A DNA stretch of 6,754 bases. Source: JBAWAP01 sp049589355 (GTDB lineage Bacteria > Chloroflexota > Anaerolineae > VGOG01). Positions 1-5,928 of the stretch are shown here, piece by piece. The number at the start of each line of letters is the position of its first letter. The stretch's first letter is position 1. A program made the position numbers and the translations under genes. The DNA lies in the NCBI GenBank assembly GCA_049589355.1, contig JBAWAP010000342.1:1-6754 (forward strand). Direction: 5' to 3'. Below the pieces are notes generated by a model. It saw only the letters and a list, made by a program, of their open reading frames with translations. It was not told the origin of the DNA and searched no databases.

Positions 1-7
1 AGACAGT

Positions 8-12
8 CCTCC
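8..12 (-). promoter_or_regulatory. Possible ribosome binding site of a gene beyond the left edge
   Basis: On the minus strand GGAGG (12-8) lies 7 bases before the window edge and 7 bases after the lipoprotein TAG stop. If a start codon follows just outside the window, this is the binding site of a third gene in the same unit. No start codon is visible here. Confidence 0.35.
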
Positions 13-19
13 GAACTCG

Positions 20-1723
20 CTACCGTCGCTCGATGAGCATACCGCTTTCACCAGCTTCAATTATAGTAGCCAACTTAGCACGAGCATCGGCTGGGGCAAC
101 TCCAATGAACTCGGAACCAATAATCACTTTAAGGTAGCTGGCTACCGCTTCGGCCAGTTTGTTGGCCAGTTCGTCGCCCGGGTCAAAAAGCAACGCCGTG
201 TCAAAGCTGTAATAGCCAACTTCTTCCAGGAGCGCCTTGGCCCGATCCGGGTTGTATGCCGGTTCTGTGGGACCAGCCAAGGTCTCTCCTGAGAGGAAGT
301 CCACTAGCACCACTTCCCCGATTTCGTCTCGGAGCGCGGCCCAGTTGATAGCGAATCCCACAGCCTCTTGCACTGATTTATTATTGAAGGGCCCACCGCC
401 AATCGAAAGGGAAAACCTCGCTGCCACTCCAGGAGGGAGTACGGTTATGGTCGTGCTCCCTATGCTAGATAGCTGATCGGCTGTATCGCGGGCTTGAGCG
501 TAGATGGTGAACTGGCCATCCCTGCCTATCCATTTCAGGCCCAACCAGTTTGGCTCACACCATGTTATTCCGCCACAACTGGCCTCATCCCCCCTATCAA
601 GGCCATCATCCCCTGTGCCCTCGCTCCACCACCTTATGGATTGCAGGCCGGTATCGTCACTAGCACTCACTTTTAACCTAAACATCCCCCGCTGATAGAT
701 GGTCGTCGGCTCTACGTATATCTCCTCCACCACCGGCGGGTAATCCTGGACAAAGGCGGCAGCGACACCAAAATGGCCCTCTCGGTGGGCCACGTTGCCC
801 GCCCCATCGAAGGCCCACACCTCGTAGCCGAATTCGCCCGCAGGGTATGGCCCGCCCGTCGCCTGGCAAGGCGATTCCCGGCAGGTTAACAGCGGCTGGC
901 CTGGTATCTGGATCTCGATGCGGTCCAGCCCGCTCCCGTCATCCCCCGCTTCAGCGACGACGATCACCGCTTGCCCCTCGTTGGGCTCGCTCGGCGAGTG
1001 CCAGACCTCCAGCCAGGGCTCCGTCCGATCCTCTGCCTCAGGTTCAGGCGGCACGATCACAGGCCGGATCGGCCCCACCTCCCTGCTCTCCCGTAGCCCA
1101 TTCACCCACCCCTCTATAACCCCTGGGTCAACGTCAATCGGGGTGTGCGGCGGCTGGCCAGGTTCCACCCACGTCGCCTGGCCAGCTCGGACGACGACCG
1201 TCTGCCTTTGAGCCTCCACTTCTGCCTCACCATCGAAAAGCACCACCCAAGTAACTTCATCGTCGTCCACGGCGATCAGATATGTGGTAGCTACGGCCCG
1301 GATCGTCGCCCAGTCCGTATCCGTAGTCACATCCACCCGCTGCCCTGCCTGGCGTTGCAACCCTTGGAGCGTCGTCCCCAAGGCGAGATAAAGCTTCACG
1401 ATGGGAGGGGCATTGGGGTCAGGTGCTGCCTTCACTTGCAGCCCCGTCTTGCGAAAAACCTCCACCCGCAAGAAGTCAGCGAAGGTCAGGATGCCCAGGC
1501 CGGCTTGATCGGTGCTGATCTGATCGCCTGTAGTCACTGGCTCATGGTCGCCGACAGCCACATCTTCGACCGCCTGGCCCGGATGGCGGCATTGTACCCG
1601 AGTTCTCTCGGCTGAGAGATCGGCGGCAGCGCCGGGTGCTGATGGCACCGCACAGCGACAAGCTGCCACGTTTGATGCTAATAGTACAAGGAGGATAACT
1701 CTGATCACCCATTTTACGTTCAT
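20..1723 (-). CDS. FecR-domain lipoprotein with Ig-like modules and SBP_5-like tail
   Basis: A 567-residue predicted lipoprotein. The N-terminus has Lys4 and Arg8, a hydrophobic core (9-17) and a lipobox VAAC with Cys22 as the lipidation site, so it should be anchored on the outer face of the membrane. Residues about 60-190 match a FecR-like domain: GDQISTDQAGLGILTFAD (66-83) and VLFDGEAEVEAQRQTVVVRAGQ (161-182). Two Ig-like modules follow (about 235-320 and 330-430), each with a D(D)G/TGL strand, a close Cys pair (Cys281/Cys286 and Cys383/Cys389) and an A.D.AGN-like end. Residues 446-567 resemble the C-terminal lobe of family 5 solute-binding proteins: VQEAVGFAINWAALRDEI, then YNPDRAKALLEEVGY, then LAEAVASYLKVI. 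The N-terminal lobe of that fold is absent. The ATG has GGGAGG 6 bases upstream. It lies 20 bp after the STAND gene, with no promoter or terminator between, so co-transcription is likely. Ligand and function are unknown. Confidence 0.85.
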   Translation of the reverse strand: MNVKWVIRVILLVLLASNVAACRCAVPSAPGAAADLSAERTRVQCRHPGQAVEDVAVGDHEPVTTGDQISTDQAGLGILTFADFLRVEVFRKTGLQVKAAPDPNAPPIVKLYLALGTTLQGLQRQAGQRVDVTTDTDWATIRAVATTYLIAVDDDEVTWVVLFDGEAEVEAQRQTVVVRAGQATWVEPGQPPHTPIDVDPGVIEGWVNGLRESREVGPIRPVIVPPEPEAEDRTEPWLEVWHSPSEPNEGQAVIVVAEAGDDGSGLDRIEIQIPGQPLLTCRESPCQATGGPYPAGEFGYEVWAFDGAGNVAHREGHFGVAAAFVQDYPPVVEEIYVEPTTIYQRGMFRLKVSASDDTGLQSIRWWSEGTGDDGLDRGDEASCGGITWCEPNWLGLKWIGRDGQFTIYAQARDTADQLSSIGSTTITVLPPGVAARFSLSIGGGPFNNKSVQEAVGFAINWAALRDEIGEVVLVDFLSGETLAGPTEPAYNPDRAKALLEEVGYYSFDTALLFDPGDELANKLAEAVASYLKVIIGSEFIGVAPADARAKLATIIEAGESGMLIERR

Positions 1724-1743
1724 GGCTGACCTCCCGCCGTCGC

Positions 1744-4700
1744 CTACAAGCCACGGCCACCTGAAATCGTTGCCTCAGACCTGGCTGCAGGAGCTTCGCC
1801 CCGGGCGATCCCATAGGCGATGGCCAAGCCGATGATCGGTCCAGCGACCAGCAGCAGGATACGATTCGTGGCTGGTAGAATCCCAAGCACAGTGAGCAAA
1901 CCAAAGCCCAGAGTGCCACCCAATGCACCGCCCACTATTTTGGCAAAGGGCGCTCTGCTCACCCCGGCCACGATGGCTATGCCACATGCCAGCAGCGCGC
2001 CTGCCATGGCAGCAGGGGGCACGACAGTCAAAGGAGATTGCCCGTAGGCCAGCGCGTAAGGCCCTAATCCTACTGCCAAGCCAATAGCCCCTCCAACAAT
2101 CCCGCCTAACGTGGGCGCCAGCACTCGTCGCCCAGGACCCAGCGCTTGCCCTGTGCTTATCCCTGCGGCTACAAGGGCCCCTGCTATGAGACCCAAAATA
2201 CCAAAGACCGCAATGGCAAGAGGGATTATAGCCAGGCTCATAGCCACGCCCATAGCGGCCCCATATATTTCTACAAAGTTAAGGCAAAATGCTGGCACTA
2301 GCCCTAATGCAAACCCAATCGCCCCGCCTACAGCACCACTCACGGTTACGGACCGAATCGAGCCCCGTGCTCGACCCAGCCGGATGCGCGCTACACGCCG
2401 AGCGACCTTCTCGTACAGAGACCAGCTCAGATCCGGCAACAGGGCGGCATTGGTGTCCCACACCCAGGCCAGAGCTTCCACCGCCCTCGTCCGCTGGTCT
2501 CCTCTGGCCTCCCAGGCTACTTGCGCCAGCTCCTCAACTGCCGCCCCTACACCCGTGCGAGCCAGGCCCACGGCAGCGGCTTGCCGAACCTGGGCGGCGT
2601 CGTCCTCCAAGGCTACCCGTTGTAACGTGCGCGCAACCTCACCGGTTTTGATCCGGCTCAGACAGCGTATAGCATGAATCCTCTCCTCTGCGGTCCACTT
2701 GGGCGCTAGCACCTCAGTCAAGCAGGCCACCTGATCGTCCACCTCAGGCACACGGCCCAGCCAGTAGTCCATCTCGTATTCGTAGCGGGCGGCGCTGCGC
2801 AAGAGCAGGGCGTTTTTCTCAGGCCCCAGATCGCCCAGGTCATCTCGCAGGGCGTAGACATCCTTCACCCGGCTCAAGTCCAGCAGCTCCTCGCTGTGTT
2901 GCCAGTCGGACAGGCCGCGGTCCAGCACGCCACGTACCTTCTCCACTTGCCGCGCCCGCTCGTCCAGCCAGCCAGAGATCCGCTCCGCCAGATAGTCGTG
3001 GACCAGTTCGTAGCGCACCTCGCTATCGGACTTCAGGGCCCGCACCAGGCGCAGGCGGTCCAGCTCGCCCAGGATGCCCTCAAGTTCGTCACTAGCCAAG
3101 CCCGCCCTCTCCATGATCTGGGCCAGGGACCGAGGCTCCTTGGTGCCGGCCGCAGTGACCAGGGCCTGCAACACGACTCGGGCCAGCCGCCGCTGGGCCT
3201 CGTCCAGCTTTTCCAGCTCCTCGTCCAGATACTCCCCCAGTATCGTGTCCGCGCCGCCCAACTCCTCGTAGATGGCCGCGGTGATCTCCGGCCTCGGCTC
3301 ACGCAAAACCCGATCATATAGGCGATCGCAGACGATTTGCAACTGAGGCGGGTTGATGCCCTCCCCGTCCAAATCATCTACGACTCGCTCTAACAGGCCC
3401 TCCTCCAAAGTGACGCCAAAGCGTTTCAAGGGCTCGGTGATAGCTAGAGCTGCCTGCTCCCGTGCCAGCGGCTGCAATTCCAAGGCGTTGTTAACTATGT
3501 ACGGGATATCGGATTTGAAACTCAAGAGGTTGATGAGGGCTTCACTGCGCAGGCTGATCACGAATCGAGTGCGGACGGATCGGCTCTCCAGACAACGGGC
3601 CAACTCGCCTACGAAGGATTGTTGCACAGCCTGGCCAAATTTGGGCAGGAAGAACTCCTCGAACTGGTCCAGGAAGACGACCAGATCTCGTTCTGCCTCC
3701 AGCGCAGCCAATTGATCCCGCAATGGGCCAGGGCCAAGGGGCATGCCTACCGCCCCTTCGATAGAGCCTCGGAGGTCAGCCAGCGGATCACCCATCACTC
3801 TGGCGTAAGCCACCCGGCAGTCGCCGCCTTCTAAGGCCGGCTTGGCGCCCGCCAGGAGCAGCGAGGTCTTGCCTGTGCCAGAGGCGCCCACCAGAACCAG
3901 GAGCTGGTGGGCCAGGATGCTGGAGATGAGCTGATCGGTCTCATCCTTCCGACCGTAGAAAATGTCCGCATCCTCCTCGGTATAGTAGTCCAGGCGTTTG
4001 AAGGGACGGCCTCGCAAGGCCACCTCAGGCCGCTTCTCCTCGGCCCTGGCTTCGTAGGCCTCCAGTACCTCCAACAAGTCCTCCAGGAAGGTCTGGGCAT
4101 CGGCCTCGATGATTTGGGTCTCCTTGTCCTCCCAGAATCGTCGGCAGTAATCAGAAGGGCTGGGATCAACTGCGTAGCTGCGGCCTTTGAGCCTGCCCAG
4201 GCGCTGAGTCACCTGGGCGCACATGCTCTTGAGATGGACATCGTCCAGGTCGCAGTTAATGAAAAGCAAAGTATTGGCCACCAACTGCTGTCTGATCAAC
4301 TCGGCCATCATGGGTGAGTGCTGCTCGTATCCGTAGTGATCGTCCTCGGTGATAACGATTTCTTTTCGCTCGATGTCGCCGAATAGTTTGACTACCGTAG
4401 TCTTTTCGACATCCAGCCCGGCGGCGTCGGTGATGGTCACCACCACCTGAGGCCAGCGCCCGACGGCCCGCAGGGCTTGCTCCAGAAGGGTATCAATGCT
4501 TGTGGTAACAATGAAATTGATGGGGAGTTGAGCGATGAGCTGATGCACCGGCGCGGGGACGTAGGAAGGGTCAGCCATGATGTCGGCGATGGCGGTGATG
4601 AGGGCGTGGGGTCCCTGAGTCATCTCAAAATACTGTGCCACCTTTGCCAGAGACATGTCCGGCTCAGAGTAGCCACACCGTTGGGCTAGTAGCGCGGTGA

Positions 4701-4827
4701 TTTCGCGCCAACTGGGTCTAGCCAGGCCCGCCTCGGTTCGGACCACCGTTTCGGAGCCCAGGAAGAGGACGACGTTGCCCCCAGCGATTCTCTCCACTAG
4801 CTCTTGAGGGATGTGATTATTCGCCAT
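1744..4827 (-). CDS. SIR2-like / STAND NTPase / HEAT / multi-pass membrane protein
   Basis: A 1027-residue multidomain protein. Residues 10-258 resemble the SIR2-like family (SIR2_2 type): VVLFLGSETV (19-28), NFIVTTSIDTLLEQAL (104-119), VVKLFGDIE (145-153) and LLFINCDLDDVHL (187-199). The usual GAG, TTN.D and KLHG signatures read GSE, TTSID and KLFG, so NAD hydrolysis is doubtful. Residues 285-625 form an nSTAND1-type P-loop NTPase with Walker A GASGTGKT (314-321), Walker B VVFLDQFEEF (383-392) and a winged-helix-like end YELVHDYLAERISGW (606-620). HEAT-like helical pairs span about 705-795. Residues 829-1007 are glycine-rich and hydrophobic, with six or seven probable membrane helices. The product is probably a membrane-anchored STAND signalling or conflict protein. 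It recalls SIR2-STAND antiphage proteins (Avs5 type) but has no visible TPR-like sensor. It has its own promoter, and the FecR-like lipoprotein gene follows after 20 bp. Function is unproven. Confidence 0.85.
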   Translation of the reverse strand: MANNHIPQELVERIAGGNVVLFLGSETVVRTEAGLARPSWREITALLAQRCGYSEPDMSLAKVAQYFEMTQGPHALITAIADIMADPSYVPAPVHQLIAQLPINFIVTTSIDTLLEQALRAVGRWPQVVVTITDAAGLDVEKTTVVKLFGDIERKEIVITEDDHYGYEQHSPMMAELIRQQLVANTLLFINCDLDDVHLKSMCAQVTQRLGRLKGRSYAVDPSPSDYCRRFWEDKETQIIEADAQTFLEDLLEVLEAYEARAEEKRPEVALRGRPFKRLDYYTEEDADIFYGRKDETDQLISSILAHQLLVLVGASGTGKTSLLLAGAKPALEGGDCRVAYARVMGDPLADLRGSIEGAVGMPLGPGPLRDQLAALEAERDLVVFLDQFEEFFLPKFGQAVQQSFVGELARCLESRSVRTRFVISLRSEALINLLSFKSDIPYIVNNALELQPLAREQAALAITEPLKRFGVTLEEGLLERVVDDLDGEGINPPQLQIVCDRLYDRVLREPRPEITAAIYEELGGADTILGEYLDEELEKLDEAQRRLARVVLQALVTAAGTKEPRSLAQIMERAGLASDELEGILGELDRLRLVRALKSDSEVRYELVHDYLAERISGWLDERARQVEKVRGVLDRGLSDWQHSEELLDLSRVKDVYALRDDLGDLGPEKNALLLRSAARYEYEMDYWLGRVPEVDDQVACLTEVLAPKWTAEERIHAIRCLSRIKTGEVARTLQRVALEDDAAQVRQAAAVGLARTGVGAAVEELAQVAWEARGDQRTRAVEALAWVWDTNAALLPDLSWSLYEKVARRVARIRLGRARGSIRSVTVSGAVGGAIGFALGLVPAFCLNFVEIYGAAMGVAMSLAIIPLAIAVFGILGLIAGALVAAGISTGQALGPGRRVLAPTLGGIVGGAIGLAVGLGPYALAYGQSPLTVVPPAAMAGALLACGIAIVAGVSRAPFAKIVGGALGGTLGFGLLTVLGILPATNRILLLVAGPIIGLAIAYGIARGEAPAARSEATISGGRGL
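1807..2343 (-). other. Glycine-rich membrane domain of three two-helix repeats
   Basis: This segment encodes residues 829-1007 of the STAND protein. Three units each begin with a glycine-zipper helix: SGAVGGAIGFALGL (830-843), GGIVGGAIGLAVGL (908-921) and KIVGGALGGTLGFGL (963-977). Each continues to a second hydrophobic helix ending in a small-residue stretch: LGLIAGALVAAGIS, AGALLACGIAIVAGVS and GPIIGLAIAYGIARG. The units look like diverged internal duplications. Helix count is estimated by eye, and the second helix of unit 1 is long enough for one or two passes. Confidence 0.6.
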
Positions 4828-4831
4828 AATG

Positions 4832-4837
4832 CCCCCT
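4832..4837 (-). promoter_or_regulatory. Ribosome binding site deciding the STAND gene start
   Basis: AGGGGG on the minus strand lies 4 bases before the ATG at 4827. The alternative in-frame start, a TTG at 4905, would put 26 extra residues inside the hairpin repeat leader and has no comparable site. This supports starting at 4827. Confidence 0.65.
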
Positions 4838-4839
4838 AG

Positions 4840-4947
4840 CAGCCAGAAACCTGGTTTTTGGCTGAAGAATATGACTTCTCGCACTGTGGAGAGTCCCAAA
4901 AGCAACGGTTTCTCCGTTCAGGTGAGGTAAAAACCTGGTTTCTCCTC
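4840..4947 (-). repeat. Leader with three hairpins sharing an AGAAACC motif
   Basis: The predicted 5' leader of the STAND gene can form three hairpins. Hairpin 1 (4947-4924) pairs GAGG with CCTC around GAAA/TTTT. Hairpin 2 (4918-4904) is AACGG-AGAAA-CCGTT. Hairpin 3 (4864-4840) pairs CAGCCA with TGGCTG plus AAA/TTT. Hairpins 1 and 2 both contain GGAGAAACC, with the copies spaced exactly 30 bases apart. Hairpin 3 carries the motif inverted: the 15-base segments 4845-4859 and 4929-4943 are inverted copies matching at 14 of 15 positions. Hairpin 3 ends 3 bases before the AGGGGG ribosome binding site. This may be an RNA regulatory leader, or the remnant of a dispersed palindromic or MITE-like repeat. 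Confidence 0.6.
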
Positions 4948-4954
4948 GAATCTG

Positions 4955-4982
4955 ATTATATCATAATGCTCCCAATTGTCAA
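4955..4982 (-). promoter_or_regulatory. Consensus sigma70 promoter for the STAND gene
   Basis: Read on the minus strand, a perfect -35 hexamer TTGACA (4982-4977) is followed after 16 bases by a perfect -10 hexamer TATAAT (4960-4955). The predicted transcript start is about 4948, some 120 nt upstream of the STAND gene ATG at 4827. The position just after a terminator and facing the only downstream gene supports a real promoter. Both hexamers match the housekeeping consensus exactly, which suggests strong expression unless an operator or the leader restrains it. Confidence 0.85.
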
Positions 4983-4983
4983 T

Positions 4984-5025
4984 GGGTGGTCGCCTCTGGG
5001 GCCGCAAGGGTTGCCCCTACCTACC
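4984..5025 (-). repeat. GC-rich palindromic intergenic element
   Basis: Between the terminator and the next promoter lies a GC-rich stretch that on the minus strand reads AGGGGCAACCCTTGCGGCCC. GGGGCAA (5017-5011) can pair with TTGC...CCC (from 5008), with a 2-base GG bulge and a CCC loop. A GGCGACCACCC string follows. The wording resembles palindromic repeats that I recall as dispersed in Chloroflexota and other genomes. Only one copy is present here, so its status as a dispersed repeat is an inference. Confidence 0.45.
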
Positions 5026-5028
5026 GCT

Positions 5029-5070
5029 CTAAAAGCAAAAGGGGCGGAGTCTCCAATGACCCCACCCCTT
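5029..5070 (-). terminator. Rho-independent terminator after rpsI
   Basis: On the minus strand the 13-base arm AAGGGGTGGGGTC (5070-5058) pairs along its full length with GACTCCGCCCCTT (5051-5039), using two G-U wobbles, across a 6-base loop. A T-rich tail TTGCTTTT follows (5038-5031). This is a strong intrinsic terminator 10 bp downstream of the rpsI stop. It should separate the ribosomal operon from the STAND gene unit to its left. Confidence 0.9.
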
Positions 5071-5080
5071 CGAGTGAGCT

Positions 5081-5473
5081 TTACCGCTTGGTGTACTGCG
5101 GCGCCTTGCGAGCGCGCTTGAGCCCGGGCTTCTTCCTTTCCTTCATGCGTGCATCCCGGGTCAGAAAGCCACCCTTACGCAAAACGGGCCGCAGATCTGG
5201 GTTGACCGCCAACAAAGCACGAGCGATGCCATGCCGCACAGCCCCTGCCTGGCCAGATATGCCCCCACCCTGAACCTTGACCGAGACATTGAATGTGCCC
5301 ACGGTGCCCGTGACCTTTAGCGGCTCCAGCAGATGCAGCACATCTTGCTCGCGCGAGAAGTACTCCCCCGCTGGCTTGTCGTTAACGACGACATTGCCCT
5401 CGCCAGGATAGAGCCGCACACGAGCGCTAGCCGTCTTGCGTCGTCCTACTCCCTCATAATAAACAACTGCCAT
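5081..5473 (-). CDS. rpsI: 30S ribosomal protein S9
   Basis: S9 belongs to the small ribosomal subunit; its C-terminal tail reaches the peptidyl-tRNA site. The 130-residue product shows the family landmarks in order: YYEGVGRRKTASARVRLYPG (6-25), GGGISGQAGAVRHGIARALL (69-88), LRPVLRKGGFLTRDARMKERKKPGLKRARKAPQ (94-126), ending in the conserved Lys-Arg pair. I chose the ATG at 5473. The upstream in-frame ATG at 5479 follows directly on AGGAG with no spacer, whereas the ATG at 5473 sits 6 bases from it, and S9 proteins usually begin MA.. in this way. The ribosome binding site overlaps the rplM stop codon, which suggests translational coupling. It is the last gene of the operon, and a strong intrinsic terminator begins 10 bp after its TAA stop. 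Confidence 0.98.
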   Translation of the reverse strand: MAVVYYEGVGRRKTASARVRLYPGEGNVVVNDKPAGEYFSREQDVLHLLEPLKVTGTVGTFNVSVKVQGGGISGQAGAVRHGIARALLAVNPDLRPVLRKGGFLTRDARMKERKKPGLKRARKAPQYTKR

Positions 5474-5479
5474 TTGCAT

Positions 5480-5484
5480 CTCCT
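5480..5484 (-). promoter_or_regulatory. Shine-Dalgarno site deciding the rpsI start
   Basis: On the minus strand AGGAG lies directly against one ATG (5479) and 6 bases before a second (5473). Only the second spacing suits initiation, so rpsI should begin at 5473. The site abuts the rplM TGA stop. Confidence 0.75.
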
Positions 5485-5485
5485 C

Positions 5486-5914
5486 TCACAATTCCAGCAC
5501 CTTAGGCTGCTGAGCTTGATGGGGGTGGGAGTCACCCGCATAAACCTTGAGCTTCTTCAGCATTTTCCGCCCCAGCGGATTCTTGGGTAGCATCCCCCGC
5601 ACTGCAGCCTGCAGCACCCGCTCCGGATGTTTCTGCAGTTGATTCCTCAAGCTGATACCTTTGATCCCGCCCGGATAGCCCGAATGTCGGTAATACATCT
5701 TCTGGTCCAGCTTCCGCCCGGTGACCCGTACTTTGTCGGCGTTGACCACGATCACGTAGTCGCCACAATCCAGGTGCGGAGTGTAGATGGGCTTATGCTT
5801 GCCCCGCAGGACATGGGCGATCTCCGAAGCTAGACGTCCCAATGTCTTGCCCTCAGCATTAACCAAGTACCATCCTCGTTCTATGTCCTTCGCTCCAACT
5901 GTATACGTCTTCAC
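5486..5914 (-). CDS. rplM: 50S ribosomal protein L13
   Basis: L13 is an early-assembly protein of the large ribosomal subunit that binds 23S rRNA. The 142-residue product has the usual bacterial length and is colinear with the family throughout. It shows WYLVNAEGKTLGRLASEIA (about 15-33), LRGKHKPIYTPHLDCGDYVIVVNA (36-59), KMYYRHSGYPGG (72-83) and the signature region AVRGMLPKNPLGRKMLKKLKVYAG (104-127). Translation starts at GTG, preceded by GGAGG with an 8-base spacer, which fixes the start. That binding site lies between the truA stop and this start, so the two genes are closely linked. The TGA stop lies 12 bp before the rpsI start. The rplM-rpsI pairing is conserved across bacteria. In E. 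coli L13 autoregulates this pair, but nothing here shows whether that applies. Confidence 0.98.
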   Translation of the reverse strand: MKTYTVGAKDIERGWYLVNAEGKTLGRLASEIAHVLRGKHKPIYTPHLDCGDYVIVVNADKVRVTGRKLDQKMYYRHSGYPGGIKGISLRNQLQKHPERVLQAAVRGMLPKNPLGRKMLKKLKVYAGDSHPHQAQQPKVLEL

Positions 5915-5928
5915 CTAAGGGTCCTCCG

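Noticed and set aside
1145..1615. 156-codon plus-strand open frame within the lipoprotein gene
   Set aside because: It lies antisense to a well-supported gene, has no recognisable domain, and its composition looks like a reverse-complement shadow.
1724..1743. Promoter or terminator between the STAND and lipoprotein genes
   Set aside because: The 20-base gap holds only a ribosome binding site; there is no room for a promoter and no hairpin with a T-tract.
2111..2677. 188-codon plus-strand open frame inside the STAND gene
   Set aside because: It is rich in Ala, Arg, Pro and Thr, as expected from the antisense of a glycine- and alanine-rich coding region; no motif and no ribosome binding site stood out.
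1744..4827. Naming the STAND gene as the antiphage protein Avs5
   Set aside because: The SIR2-like plus STAND order is similar, but signature residues are altered, no TPR-like sensor is seen, a membrane domain is present, and the neighbours are not recognisable defence genes.
4828..4905. A 26-residue N-terminal extension of the STAND protein from a TTG start
   Set aside because: It is encoded by the hairpin repeat leader, the start codon is weak, and the ATG at 4827 has its own AGGGGG site and begins directly before the SIR2-like domain.
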